Origin: an uncultured Prevotella sp.
Lineage (GTDB): Bacteria > Bacteroidota > Bacteroidia > Bacteroidales > Bacteroidaceae
Assembly (NCBI GenBank): GCA_937906495.1
Contig: CALCVT010000093.1
Location: 1-37,200, forward strand
DNA: 37,200 nt
Direction: 5' to 3'
Under the pieces are notes generated by a model that saw only the letters and a program-made list of their open reading frames with translations, had not been told where the DNA came from and ran no database searches. Shown piece by piece: positions 16,212 to 23,989 of this stretch (its first letter is position 1; each line of letters begins with the position of its first letter). Both the position numbers and the translations under genes were made by a program.

Positions 16212-16242
16212 TTGGCTTGTCGCGTATTTTCTGCTAACTTTG
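16212..16242 (+). promoter_or_regulatory. Promoter upstream of dnaX
   Basis: TAACTTTG (16235-16242) fits the -7 consensus exactly, and TTG at 16212-16214 is 20 bases upstream. The predicted start near 16249 would give a dnaX leader of about 230 bases that contains most of the first repeat and all of the second. Confidence 0.6.
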
Positions 16243-16269
16243 CGTTGCGAAGTCAGGCTGCGCCTCAGC
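16240..16269 (+). repeat. 30-bp direct repeat, copy 1
   Basis: Identical over 30 bases to 16325-16354. Each copy contains a short GC-rich inverted repeat (GGCTG or GCTG with CAGCC or CAGC). Copy 1 begins inside the promoter -7 box. Confidence 0.85.
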
Positions 16270-16324
16270 CTTGCCGTATGCAAACAAGTTTGCCTACTTG
16301 CACGGCTTTCGGTTTGCACTGACA

Positions 16325-16354
16325 TTGCGTTGCGAAGTCAGGCTGCGCCTCAGC
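16325..16354 (+). repeat. 30-bp direct repeat, copy 2
   Basis: Second exact copy, offset by 85 bases from the first. Between the copies lies the palindromic string GCAAACAAGTTTGC (16280-16293). Confidence 0.85.
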
Positions 16355-16478
16355 AGATGCCTGGCTCTGACCACCGCCAAGCCGTTGCGGCAGATGTCTT
16401 GTGCCTGCAGAGCAGGCCAGAGCAGAAATTACTATAAGCAATAGCGTTTGGCCATCAATTATGTTCTCTTAGACTTTT

Positions 16479-18338
16479 ATGGGAAATTACATCGTCTCAG
16501 CCAGAAAGTACCGCCCTTCATCCTTCGACAGTGTAGTGGGCCAGCAGGCGCTGACCCTTACCTTGAAGAATGCCATTGCGCAAGGTAAACTGGCACACGC
16601 TTATCTGTTTTGCGGTCCGCGAGGAGTGGGCAAAACTACTTGTGCCCGTATCTTTGCCAAGACCATTAACTGCCTGTCGCCCACTGAGAGCGGAGACGCG
16701 TGCAACGCTTGTGAGAGTTGCCTGGCCTTTAACGAACAGCGCTCGTATAATATTCATGAACTTGATGCCGCTTCGAACAACTCGGTTGAGGATATCCGCG
16801 AATTGATTGAGCAGACCCAGATTCCGCCCCAAATCGGGCGTTACAAGGTGTTCATTATCGACGAGGTACACATGCTTTCGCAGGCCGCCTTCAATGCCTT
16901 TCTCAAAACGCTTGAGGAGCCGCCTGCTCATGCTGTGTTTATTTTGGCAACTACTGAGAAACACAAAATACTGCCCACCATTCTGAGCCGCTGCCAGATA
17001 TACGACTTTGCCCGTATGCGTGTGGCCGACATCGTGGCCCACCTGCAATATGTGGCCGACAAAGAAGGTTATGTGTGCGAGCGTGAGGCCCTGCATGTGA
17101 TTGCAGAAAAAGCGGATGGCGGTATGCGCGACGCCTTGTCTATCTTCGACCAGGTGGTCAGTTATTGTGAGGGAAATATTACCTACGAAAAGGTGATTGA
17201 AGACCTCAATGTGCTCGACTACGATGTGTATTTTGCCATTACCGACCATTTGCTCAAGTGCGATATCCCATCGGTGATGGTGCAGTTCGACCAAATACTT
17301 TCAAAGGGTTTCGAAGCTAATTACTTTATAGGCGGTTTGGCTTCGCACTTCCGCAATTTGCTGATGAGTCGCGATGCGCAGACCCTCCCCTTGCTCGAAG
17401 TGAGCGATCGGGTGCGCCAGCGCTACCATGAGCAGGCGCAGCAGTGCCGTGTCAAGTTCCTTTACAATGCGCTCAGGCTTTGTAACGATTGCGACATTAA
17501 CTATCGTGCCGCCCGCAACAAGCGTTTGCTGGTGGAGTTGACCCTTATCGAAGTAGGGCAGGCAGCCGTGAGCGACGATGATGCCGGCTGTGGGCGTCGC
17601 CCTACGCGACGACTCAAACCCCTCTTTACCCCGGAAGTTCCGGCAGCAGCTGCTGCCTCCCGGCAGGCAGTAACCACTCCTTCAGTTCCGGCAAGCACAG
17701 TGGTGCAACCCTCAGTTTCTGTGGCGCAGCAGCCAGTGCCTTTGGTTCCTGCAACAAGTGCTGCGCAACCGGCATCCGGTGCGCCATCGAACTTGATGGA
17801 GCAGTTGGCGCAGGCCGGTAAGCATCAGGCCGGTCATCGTAGGCTCAAACCTGCCCGAACTCTTTCGATTCGCAGTTCGCATCCACTTTCGGATGTTGCC
17901 ACGCCTGCAGCAGGAGCTACGGTAGCGCCTTCGGAACAAAGTCAGGCTACGCAGCAGGCTGTACAGCCCATGGCCAATCCCTTTAATCAAGATAGTTTGG
18001 TGTACTATTGGCATCGTTTTGCTAATCAGTTGCCGCGTGAACAAAGTGGTATTGCAGGACGAATGCGCAACATGGATCCTAAGTTGGCGACCGGTTGGTG
18101 TGTGGAAGTTGTTGTTGAAAACGAAATGGTGGAGCACTATATGCTCGAAGTTAAAGTAAGTTTGCAAAACTACCTGCGAACCCAACTTAAAAACGATCTT
18201 ATTACGCTGAAACTGATTATAGCAGCCAACGATGCACCCCACCGGGCATACAGCCGTTTGGAGCAGTTTACTGAGATGCTCGAAGGCAGCAAGGAACTCC
18301 GGTATTTGCAGCAGGCGCTCGAGTTAGAGTTAGCTTGA
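16479..18338 (+). CDS. dnaX: DNA polymerase III subunit gamma/tau
   Basis: The 619-residue protein is the clamp-loader ATPase. The AAA+ core shows Walker A GPRGVGKT at residues 46-53, a zinc module with C65, C75, C78 and C81, Walker B IIDEVH at 126-131, sensor 1 ATTE at 157-160 and the arginine-finger motif SRC at 170-172. Domain III follows to about residue 360. A proline/alanine/glutamine-rich linker spans roughly 385-500, and the C-terminal part (about 510-619) should be the tau-type domain that binds the polymerase. The start MGNYIVSARKYRPSSFDSVVGQ is where DnaX proteins begin. No A-AAA-AAG slippery heptamer is seen, so I find no sign of a programmed frameshift making a short gamma form. 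Confidence 0.95.
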   Translation: MGNYIVSARKYRPSSFDSVVGQQALTLTLKNAIAQGKLAHAYLFCGPRGVGKTTCARIFAKTINCLSPTESGDACNACESCLAFNEQRSYNIHELDAASNNSVEDIRELIEQTQIPPQIGRYKVFIIDEVHMLSQAAFNAFLKTLEEPPAHAVFILATTEKHKILPTILSRCQIYDFARMRVADIVAHLQYVADKEGYVCEREALHVIAEKADGGMRDALSIFDQVVSYCEGNITYEKVIEDLNVLDYDVYFAITDHLLKCDIPSVMVQFDQILSKGFEANYFIGGLASHFRNLLMSRDAQTLPLLEVSDRVRQRYHEQAQQCRVKFLYNALRLCNDCDINYRAARNKRLLVELTLIEVGQAAVSDDDAGCGRRPTRRLKPLFTPEVPAAAAASRQAVTTPSVPASTVVQPSVSVAQQPVPLVPATSAAQPASGAPSNLMEQLAQAGKHQAGHRRLKPARTLSIRSSHPLSDVATPAAGATVAPSEQSQATQQAVQPMANPFNQDSLVYYWHRFANQLPREQSGIAGRMRNMDPKLATGWCVEVVVENEMVEHYMLEVKVSLQNYLRTQLKNDLITLKLIIAANDAPHRAYSRLEQFTEMLEGSKELRYLQQALELELA

Positions 18339-18384
18339 TTTCCCTTTTACTTGTTACATTATTCATTTTACAATATTAAACTTC

Positions 18385-19038
18385 ATGGAACAAACTCCGC
18401 ACAAGTATGTCTGCGTGGCATACGAACTCTTTACGGATAACGCAAAAGGCATACACGAATTGGTAGAAAAGGCTCCTGCTGAACATCCCTTCCAATTCAT
18501 TACCGGTTTGGGTGCTGCCCTCGACTCGTTCGAGGAAAAGATTGCTCAACTTGCCGAAGGCGATGACTTTGATTTCAATCTCAGTGTTGATGAGGCTTAT
18601 GGTCCTTATGTTGAGGAGCATGTGCTCGAGCTCGATAAGCAGATATTCAGCGTAAACGGTCACTTTGACAAAGAGATGGTTTATCCCGGTGCTGTCCTTC
18701 CGTTGGTTAATGCCGATGGCAACCGTTTTCAAGGTTTGGTGCTCGAGGTTAAAGATAATATCGTAGTAGTAGATCTTAACCATCCGCTTGCAGGTAAAGA
18801 ACTCCATTTCCGTGGACAAGTTGTGACCATGCGCGAGGCTACGAACGAGGAGATGCAAGGTTTTATCAACATGATGAGTGGCGAAGGCTGCGGCTGCGGT
18901 TGTGGCGACTGTGGCGGTGGCTGTGGCGAACATGGCGATGGCGAAGGCTGCTGTGGTGGTCATGGCGACGGCGAAGGCTGCTGCGGTGGTCATGGTCACA
19001 AACATGGTCATGATTGCGGTTGCGGTTCGGAAGCGTAA
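18385..19038 (+). CDS. slyD: FKBP-type peptidyl-prolyl isomerase, SlyD family
   Basis: The 217-residue protein is a SlyD-like prolyl isomerase, chaperone and metal-binding protein. The split FKBP fold is visible (FITGLGAALDSFEEKIAQLAEGD near residues 38-60, DEAYGPYVEEHV at 69-80), with the insert-in-flap domain between and the diagnostic DLNHPLAGKELHF at 130-142. The tail (residues 165-217) is very rich in metal ligands: 11 cysteines and 6 histidines in a glycine-rich context, including a tandem 10-residue repeat. In E. coli the SlyD tail binds nickel and helps hydrogenase maturation; here the cysteine content suggests binding of soft metals, which is inference. The ATG at 18385 begins the FKBP domain properly. 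Confidence 0.92.
   Translation: MEQTPHKYVCVAYELFTDNAKGIHELVEKAPAEHPFQFITGLGAALDSFEEKIAQLAEGDDFDFNLSVDEAYGPYVEEHVLELDKQIFSVNGHFDKEMVYPGAVLPLVNADGNRFQGLVLEVKDNIVVVDLNHPLAGKELHFRGQVVTMREATNEEMQGFINMMSGEGCGCGCGDCGGGCGEHGDGEGCCGGHGDGEGCCGGHGHKHGHDCGCGSEA
18931..18990 (+). repeat. Two 30-bp tandem repeats coding the SlyD metal-binding tail
   Basis: Bases 18931-18960 and 18961-18990 differ at only two silent third positions and code HGDGEGCCGG twice. The expansion lies within the slyD tail. Confidence 0.9.
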
Positions 19039-19052
19039 TCCATTCAGAATGG

Positions 19053-19078
19053 TGTACTTCCCCGTGAAGGGGGGTACA
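19053..19078 (+). promoter_or_regulatory. Hairpin just after slyD
   Basis: TGTACTTCCC (19053-19062) pairs with GGGGGGTACA (19069-19078), with two G-U pairs and a 6-base loop. It is not followed by T residues, so it may be an mRNA 3' stabiliser or part of the structured aroC leader. Confidence 0.45.
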
Positions 19079-19097
19079 GCCACTTTAATGTAAGTGT

Positions 19098-19167
19098 ATT
19101 GGGGGCTGAGCCTGCAGTCCGGGCAGCAAAGCTGTTTGGTAGAGCAGGGTAGCCCCCAATATTTTTT
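19098..19167 (+). terminator. Branched stem with T-run immediately before aroC
   Basis: ATTGGGGGCT (19098-19107) pairs perfectly with AGCCCCCAAT (19151-19160), then TTTTTT follows (19162-19167). Inside, CCTGC (19111-19115) can pair with GCAGG (19144-19148) and CAGC-AAA-GCTG forms a terminal hairpin (19124-19134). The end of the T-run is only 16 bases before the aroC start codon. It can be the slyD terminator, but its closeness to aroC also fits an attenuator or structured leader. Confidence 0.7.
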
Positions 19168-19183
19168 GTAAGAACAGGAAGGT

Positions 19184-20260
19184 ATGAATACATTTGGAAA
19201 TTTATTTCGGCTTACAACCTTTGGCGAGAGCCATGGTCCCGGTATAGGAGGTGTTATCGACGGAATGCCGGCAGGTATAGCGGTAGATATGGACTTTATT
19301 CAGCATGAACTCGCCCGCCGCAGACCGGGGCAGAGTGCCCTTACCACAGCCAGGAACGAGGCTGACCGGATTGAAATATTATCGGGTGTGTTTGAAGGGT
19401 GTACCACTGGATGTCCTATAGGTTTTTTAGTACGTAACGAAAACCATCATTCATCCGACTATGATAACCTGCGTAACGTATTCCGCCCCTCACATGCTGA
19501 CTACACTTACCAGCAGAAGTACGGTTTGCGCGATTATCGCGGTGGCGGACGTGCTTCGGCCCGTGAAACATTGGCCCGGGTAGTTGGGGGTGCTTTTGCC
19601 AAACTGGCATTGCGCAGTTGGAATATCCAAATAAATGCCTATACCTCGCAGGTGGGCCCAGTAATACTGGCTGGCAGTTACCGTGATTACAATTTGGCTG
19701 AGGCTGAGCGTCATGCAGTACGCTGTCCTGATGCAGCTACGGCTGCTGAGATGGAAGCTTTGATAGCTGCCGTAAAGGCAGAAGGCGATACTATAGGTGG
19801 TGTTGTTACAGGTGTGGTAAGCGGCTGTCCGGTAGGATTAGGTGAACCGGTTTTTGACAAGTTACAGGCCCAACTTGCAGCAGCCATGCTTAGTATCAAT
19901 GCAGCCAAGGGTTTTGAGTATGGCGAGGGCTTTGCCGGCGCAGCCCAGCGGGGGAGTGAGCAAAACGATGTATTTGTGCCCCGGCATGGAGGGGGAATTA
20001 CGGTGCGAACAAATCATAGTGGCGGCATACAAGGAGGTTTGACCAATGGTCAGGATATATACTTCAGGGTAGCCTTTAAGCCTGTTGCCACCTTGCTGCG
20101 TCCGCAACCAACAGTAAACAGTGCAGGCGAAGCTATTGTGTTGCAGCCTCGTGGCCGGCACGATGCTTGTGTTGTGCCACGTGCAGTTCCAGTAGTTGAG
20201 GCTATGACAGCTATGGTTCTTTTAGATAATCTTATGTTTTATAACATACGAAAGTGTTAA
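19184..20260 (+). CDS. aroC: Chorismate synthase
   Basis: The 358-residue enzyme catalyses the last shikimate-pathway step, conversion of 5-enolpyruvylshikimate-3-phosphate to chorismate with reduced FMN as cofactor. Family motifs are in place: TFGESHGPGIGGVIDGMPAG at residues 12-31, YGLRDYRGGGRASARET near 113-129, and a C-terminal GRHDACVVPRAVPVVEAM near 324-341. The histidine of the first motif (H17) and the RHDAC motif are those of the active site. The length is normal. The start ATG lies only 16 bases after a hairpin T-run, which may make expression depend on the leader. Confidence 0.97.
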   Translation: MNTFGNLFRLTTFGESHGPGIGGVIDGMPAGIAVDMDFIQHELARRRPGQSALTTARNEADRIEILSGVFEGCTTGCPIGFLVRNENHHSSDYDNLRNVFRPSHADYTYQQKYGLRDYRGGGRASARETLARVVGGAFAKLALRSWNIQINAYTSQVGPVILAGSYRDYNLAEAERHAVRCPDAATAAEMEALIAAVKAEGDTIGGVVTGVVSGCPVGLGEPVFDKLQAQLAAAMLSINAAKGFEYGEGFAGAAQRGSEQNDVFVPRHGGGITVRTNHSGGIQGGLTNGQDIYFRVAFKPVATLLRPQPTVNSAGEAIVLQPRGRHDACVVPRAVPVVEAMTAMVLLDNLMFYNIRKC

Positions 20261-20295
20261 AATCCTGCGAATTGCGAAGTTTTCTTTGCAAAAGC

Positions 20296-20327
20296 TTTGG
20301 AGAGTGGATAACATTGTTCTATATTTG
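20296..20327 (+). promoter_or_regulatory. Strong Bacteroides-type promoter downstream of aroC
   Basis: TTTG (20296-20299), a 20-base spacer, then TATATTTG (20320-20327): an exact match to both consensus boxes with ideal spacing. No normal gene follows on this strand, so it probably drives a small RNA or a very small protein. Confidence 0.7.
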
Positions 20328-20333
20328 CACCAT

Positions 20334-20438
20334 CTTAGTTGTCGTGATGATAACGCTATCAAATAGTTTAGTTAAGTCTAGTTTAGTTTTTGTGTTGGTT
20401 AATGGGGGCTTCGTAGCGACGTTGCTCCCATTAATTTT
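20334..20438 (+). ncRNA. Candidate small RNA between a promoter and a terminator (about 105 nt)
   Basis: An ideal promoter ends at 20327 and an intrinsic terminator spans 20399-20438, so a transcript of roughly 105 bases is predicted. There is no gene of normal size here. A 35-codon hydrophobic frame starts at ATG 20347 (MITLSNSLVKSSLVFVLVNG...), but it runs through the terminator to a stop at 20452-20454 and has no visible ribosome site, so I favour a non-coding RNA. The 5' half is unstructured and A/T-rich. Confidence 0.5.
20399..20438 (+). terminator. Intrinsic terminator of the candidate small RNA and aroC
   Basis: TTAATGGGGGC (20399-20409) pairs with GCTCCCATTAA (20424-20434), with one wobble pair and a 14-base loop, followed by TTTTG. 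It would stop read-through from aroC as well. Confidence 0.75.
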
Positions 20439-20602
20439 GTATGTATTCGCTTAACTCCAAATATTCTAAGCAAGCCATTTATGGCTGGTAGCTTTTGCAA
20501 AATCAATTCTACACGTGTGCTGATTATTTTAATCCCTCAGTAATGTTTTTCCTTTCTCATGCGTATATCGTTACAAAGAGTGGGTTTTTACCACAATCAA
20601 AT

Positions 20603-20640
20603 AAAAAGAGGATGGGGTGCAGTAATACGCCCCCATCCTC
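20603..20640 (-). terminator. Terminator of the minus-strand OmpA-family gene
   Basis: GAGGATGGGG (20608-20617) pairs with CCCCATCCTC (20631-20640). Read on the minus strand the stem is followed by CTTTTTATTTG. It is 54 bases past the end of the OmpA-family gene. Confidence 0.9.
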
Positions 20641-20694
20641 AGTAGTTAGGTTTTAAAAGTGGTTTGTTTCAGGTCTTTTTAACCTGGAAAGGAT

Positions 20695-21843
20695 TTAGTT
20701 AGCCTCTTCAATCGTACAGATGCTCACGCGGTTCCAGTCGGGTTCGGTGAACATATCTCCTACACCTTGGCCTTCGGCTGTGATGCGTGCAGCATCAATC
20801 TTGTACTTCTTGACCAGAATCTGCTTAACGGCTTCGGCACGAGCCTTGGCAATACGTGCGTTCACCTCGGCGCTACCCTCGGGCGAAGCGTAACCCTTGA
20901 TGGTAACCTTAGCGTCCTTGTGGTTTTTAAGGAAAGTAGCTACACGTTCTACATTAGGCTGTTGCGAAGCATCAACGGTGCTCTTTCCCTGACGGAAGGT
21001 AACTGTTTGTTCGAGCGAGTTGTTGTTTTTGGTGATGGTTTGTGTTTCGACAACGGGCTTTTGGTTGCGGCAGTCATTGAGTTGCTGTTGCAAGTCGCGG
21101 ATGGTGTTGTTCTGGCGTGCTAGTTCGGCATCCTTGTCGTTAATTTGAGCGCGAAGGTCGTTTACCTTCGCATTCAGTCCGTCAACTTCGGCCTGATCGT
21201 AGGCACGTTGCAGCGTCATATAGTGCTTGCCGTTATTTCGGTTTTTGAAGTGGTAGGTTACACCAGCCATGAGTTCAATACCGCTTTGGTTCACATTGTA
21301 TGAGGGGCTTACTCGGTTGTTGTCGGTATTCATGTTGTATACAATGGCCGGTTTGAAAGCCACTGTCCAAGCCTTTTTCTCACCCAGGTTAAAGTTGAAG
21401 TTCAGTCCATACTTCGACGTAAGATAGTTATTGTCGAGCTGCATACTGATGGGGTAGAAATCGTGTCCCCAGCCCACACCGGCTACGGCTTCTACTTCAA
21501 AGAGTCTGGGTTCGCCGTTGTATCCGGCAAAGAGGTTCGAAAGATTGAATTTACCCAGCAAACTGAGGTTGGTAGCATCAATGCCCAAGTAGCTTTCGGT
21601 TACGTTGCTGGCTGCGGTAAACTGAAGTCCCAAACCAAAAATGGGAGTAATTTGTTTGGTCAACTCAATGCCATAGGCAGGGCGCATGTCTTTAAAAAAT
21701 TTGCTGTGACTGGTAGGTGTTACGCCACCAGCGTTGATTCCGATTGACCAGTTGTCAAGGAAGCCGGCGCCTTGCACCGTCTTCTGTGCATTCATACTGA
21801 GTGCTGCTGCACCCATCATGCATAAGGTAAATAACTTTTTCAT
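20695..21843 (-). CDS. OmpA family outer membrane protein
   Basis: Starting at the ATG at 21843, the 382-residue protein begins with a signal peptide (MKKLFTLCMMGAAALSMNAQ, cleaved near the end of that stretch). The frame is open 18 codons further upstream, but that part would spoil the signal peptide. Residues up to about 210 form a beta-barrel-like region with alternating aromatic strands. A coiled-coil-like segment follows (about 212-260, VNDLRAQINDKDAELARQNN), and then an OmpA/MotB peptidoglycan-binding domain (TFRQGKSTVD, TIKGYASPEGSAEVNARIAKARAEAVK, VSICTI). The protein is expected to link the outer membrane to the cell wall. It is divergent from the DUF3467 gene and has its own terminator. 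Confidence 0.92.
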   Translation of the reverse strand: MKKLFTLCMMGAAALSMNAQKTVQGAGFLDNWSIGINAGGVTPTSHSKFFKDMRPAYGIELTKQITPIFGLGLQFTAASNVTESYLGIDATNLSLLGKFNLSNLFAGYNGEPRLFEVEAVAGVGWGHDFYPISMQLDNNYLTSKYGLNFNFNLGEKKAWTVAFKPAIVYNMNTDNNRVSPSYNVNQSGIELMAGVTYHFKNRNNGKHYMTLQRAYDQAEVDGLNAKVNDLRAQINDKDAELARQNNTIRDLQQQLNDCRNQKPVVETQTITKNNNSLEQTVTFRQGKSTVDASQQPNVERVATFLKNHKDAKVTIKGYASPEGSAEVNARIAKARAEAVKQILVKKYKIDAARITAEGQGVGDMFTEPDWNRVSICTIEEAN

Positions 21844-21925
21844 AAAAAGTAAGGTTGAGTGATAAAACTGATGCCGGTGTAGGCATTTGCTTGGCAAACT
21901 TTGCTTACCGGACTTGTCATTTTTG

Positions 21926-21933
21926 CAAATGTA
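21926..21933 (-). promoter_or_regulatory. -7 promoter box of the OmpA-family gene
   Basis: On the minus strand the sequence is TACATTTG, an exact -7 match, 83 bases before the start codon. The -33 region is poor, with no TTTG 19-21 bases upstream. Confidence 0.45.
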
Positions 21934-22004
21934 ACAATTATTTCAGCATAAACCTAATTAAAAAGGCAGAATACATGTTTTTTACCGAAATAACGGACAA
22001 CTTT

Positions 22005-22036
22005 TTTGGCTATCTCAATCGGATAAGTTACTTTTG
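22005..22036 (+). promoter_or_regulatory. Promoter of the DUF3467 gene
   Basis: TTTG (22005-22008), a 20-base spacer, then TACTTTTG (22029-22036), matching both Bacteroides consensus elements. The predicted start is near 22043, about 60 bases before the gene. Confidence 0.75.
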
Positions 22037-22104
22037 TGCTGTCAAAACTGGACGTAACAAGTTCACCGACACATCTATTTAATCATCAATACAGCAATAT
22101 CCCC

Positions 22105-22443
22105 ATGGAAAATCAAGAACAGAATGAAAATTCATTGAAGATTGAGTTGACTCCCGAGGTAGCCGAAGGCATCTATTCAAACTTGGTACTCATTAACCAT
22201 TCTCACGCCGAGGTTATTTTGGACTTTATCAGCATGCTTCCCGGTATGCCTAAAGCCAATGTTAAGAGCCGCGTGGTAATGGCTCCCGAGCACGCAAAGC
22301 GTTTGCTCTTTGCTCTTCATGAGAACGTGATGAAGTACGAGCAGGTGTATGGCACTATCCAGTTGCCTGGTATGGAGGAACCTGCTGCTGAGCAGGGTGG
22401 CCGCACCGCAACTCCGTTCGGTGTACCCGAAGGTAATGCTTAA
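22105..22443 (+). CDS. DUF3467 domain-containing protein
   Basis: This 112-residue protein matches the small conserved DUF3467 family by its central block: a strand leading to NLVLINHSHAEVILDFISMLPGMP, then KSRVVMAPEHAKRLLFALHENVMKYEQVYG. It has no signal peptide or membrane segment. The function is unknown. The start at 22105 is chosen because the in-frame codons further upstream would overlap the promoter and lack family similarity. It is monocistronic, with its own promoter and terminator. Confidence 0.85.
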   Translation: MENQEQNENSLKIELTPEVAEGIYSNLVLINHSHAEVILDFISMLPGMPKANVKSRVVMAPEHAKRLLFALHENVMKYEQVYGTIQLPGMEEPAAEQGGRTATPFGVPEGNA

Positions 22444-22477
22444 TCGGTATTCATACTGAACAAGCTAAAACAAACGA

Positions 22478-22516
22478 TTCCGCAGAGGTTGTTATGCAGC
22501 CTCTGCGGAATTTTTT
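22478..22516 (+). terminator. Terminator of the DUF3467 gene
   Basis: TTCCGCAGAGG (22478-22488) pairs perfectly with CCTCTGCGGAA (22500-22510), followed by TTTTTT. Confidence 0.95.
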
Positions 22517-22610
22517 GTTTGTTGCATGAATCAAACCAATAGATTGTGGATATAGTTGTTGACAATGTAATTTAGGGTTGGTAAACTTGTGCTCGAAGCG
22601 TCAATTTCCT

Positions 22611-23870
22611 TCAGTCATTGCTCCATTTGTCGCAAAGAGCGTGTGCGGCTACATAGCCCATAGTCCAAGCAGCTTGTAGATTGAAACCACCGGTGATGGC
22701 ATCGACATCGAGTACTTCGCCTGCAAAGTAGAGGCCGGGATGTTGGCGACACTCCAGGGTAGAGGGATTGAGATTGCTGAGCGCAATGCCTCCGCAGGTA
22801 ACGAACTCTTCTTTAAAGCGATTCTTACCATCAATATCGTAGCGGTCGTTGGTGAGGATGGCAGCCATACGCTGAATGCTTTTATTTCCCAGTTCGCCCC
22901 AGCGCTGGTTGGGACGTAGGGAGCAGTGCCTCAGAAGTTCGTTCCACAAACGGCTGTTGAAGCGTTCTGGATACACATTCTGCAGTTGTTTTTGCGAGTG
23001 TGCTCCGGCTAGTTGGCTTAATTTCTCTGCTACCATGTTTTCTTTTTCATCGCCAAACCAGTTGATGGCTATAGAACCCTTGTAGCCGTTTTCGGCCAGG
23101 ATGCGTGCTGCCATTGAAGAGAGTTTCAGAATAGCTGGGCCACTCATCCCCCAATGCGTAATGAGCAGTGGGCCAAAGGCTTTGAGGCGTGTGCCTGTTA
23201 ATGAGGCAGTGACCGATTCGACTACAGTGCCCATGAGAGCTGTAATGGGATGTTGGGGAAGGCAGAGGCTGAAGAGCGATGGCACGGGAGCGATGGTTTC
23301 GAGTTTGAGTGGATGCAGAAATTTCAAACCACTTTCGCGAGGACTGCCCCCGGTAGTAACTAAAACGGCGTCGACTACGCGCGGTTTAAGTGACTCGTTG
23401 GAAAATTCAAGCTGAAAGTTGGGGCAATCTTTTTCGTTGCTGTTAGTTGTAATTGGACTGATGTTGGCTATACGATGTCCGGTTTTAAGCACTACCCCCG
23501 TTTGTTGCATGAGTTTGAGTAGCGTGTTGACAATTTGCATGGCATTTTGTGAGGCTGGAAAAATGCAATTGTCAGGCTGAATGGTGAGTTTTACTCCTTG
23601 TTTTTCGAACCATTCGAAGGTGTTGCGGTGGTTGAAAACGTGGAAGAGGCGTTTCATGAGCCGGAATCCGCGCGGATAGACTGTTTCGAGACTTTTGACA
23701 GATGTAAAGGTATTTGTGAGGTTGCATCTTCCACCTCCGGTAATGGCAACTTTGGCCAATGCTCGCTGTTGGCTTTCGTAAATGGTTACGGTGGCTTGAG
23801 GCAGGCGTTGTTTAATTTGGATGGCAGCAAAGCATCCTGCTGCTCCACCGCCAATAATGGCAATTTGCAT
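22611..23870 (-). CDS. HI0933-family FAD-dependent oxidoreductase (flavoprotein)
   Basis: The 419-residue protein begins MQIAIIGGGAAGCFAA, a dinucleotide-binding GGGAAG loop at residues 7-12. It contains the family-specific ITGGGRCNLTN at 43-53, NCIFPASQNAMQIV, the VTTGGSPRESG segment, and the C-terminal GEVLDVDAITGGFNLQAAWTMGYVAA that closes the FAD site. These are the marks of the HI0933 (YhiN-like) family of flavoproteins; their substrate is unknown. I place the start at 23870 because the upstream in-frame codons precede the Rossmann strand. It lies downstream of pyruvate:ferredoxin oxidoreductase on the same strand but is separated from it by a hairpin. Confidence 0.9.
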   Translation of the reverse strand: MQIAIIGGGAAGCFAAIQIKQRLPQATVTIYESQQRALAKVAITGGGRCNLTNTFTSVKSLETVYPRGFRLMKRLFHVFNHRNTFEWFEKQGVKLTIQPDNCIFPASQNAMQIVNTLLKLMQQTGVVLKTGHRIANISPITTNSNEKDCPNFQLEFSNESLKPRVVDAVLVTTGGSPRESGLKFLHPLKLETIAPVPSLFSLCLPQHPITALMGTVVESVTASLTGTRLKAFGPLLITHWGMSGPAILKLSSMAARILAENGYKGSIAINWFGDEKENMVAEKLSQLAGAHSQKQLQNVYPERFNSRLWNELLRHCSLRPNQRWGELGNKSIQRMAAILTNDRYDIDGKNRFKEEFVTCGGIALSNLNPSTLECRQHPGLYFAGEVLDVDAITGGFNLQAAWTMGYVAAHALCDKWSND

Positions 23871-23904
23871 GACGTGTGAATAAGGGGGATAGGATGAGTG
23901 GATA

Positions 23905-23948
23905 AATAGCAAAGCGCAGCATTCGCACGGGGCGGATGCTGCGCTATT
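23905..23948 (-). terminator. Hairpin downstream of pyruvate:ferredoxin oxidoreductase
   Basis: GCGCAGCAT (23914-23922) pairs with ATGCTGCGC (23936-23944), and AATAG/CTATT can extend it around a small bulge. On the minus strand it is followed by TTTGCTATTTAT. A likely terminator. Confidence 0.7.
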
Positions 23949-23989
23949 GTCTATAAATCAGTAATCAAAGGGTTGATTACTGCAGTAGA

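Larger units (their letters stand above)
15933..16478 (+). other. Intergenic region before dnaX, no gene
   Basis: About 545 bases without a convincing gene. The first 270 bases show nothing I recognise. The second half holds a good promoter (16212-16242) and two copies of a 30-bp direct repeat (16240-16269 and 16325-16354), the first overlapping the promoter's -7 box. Confidence 0.5.

Noticed and set aside
16479..18338. Programmed frameshift in dnaX
   Set aside because: No A-AAA-AAG heptamer followed by a stem was found; the longest A-run I noticed (17107-17111) has five A residues in an unsuitable frame.
20254..20454. Sixty-six-codon frame after aroC
   Set aside because: It overlaps the end of aroC, the promoter and the terminator. 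Only its last 35 codons could be read from the predicted RNA, without a ribosome site.
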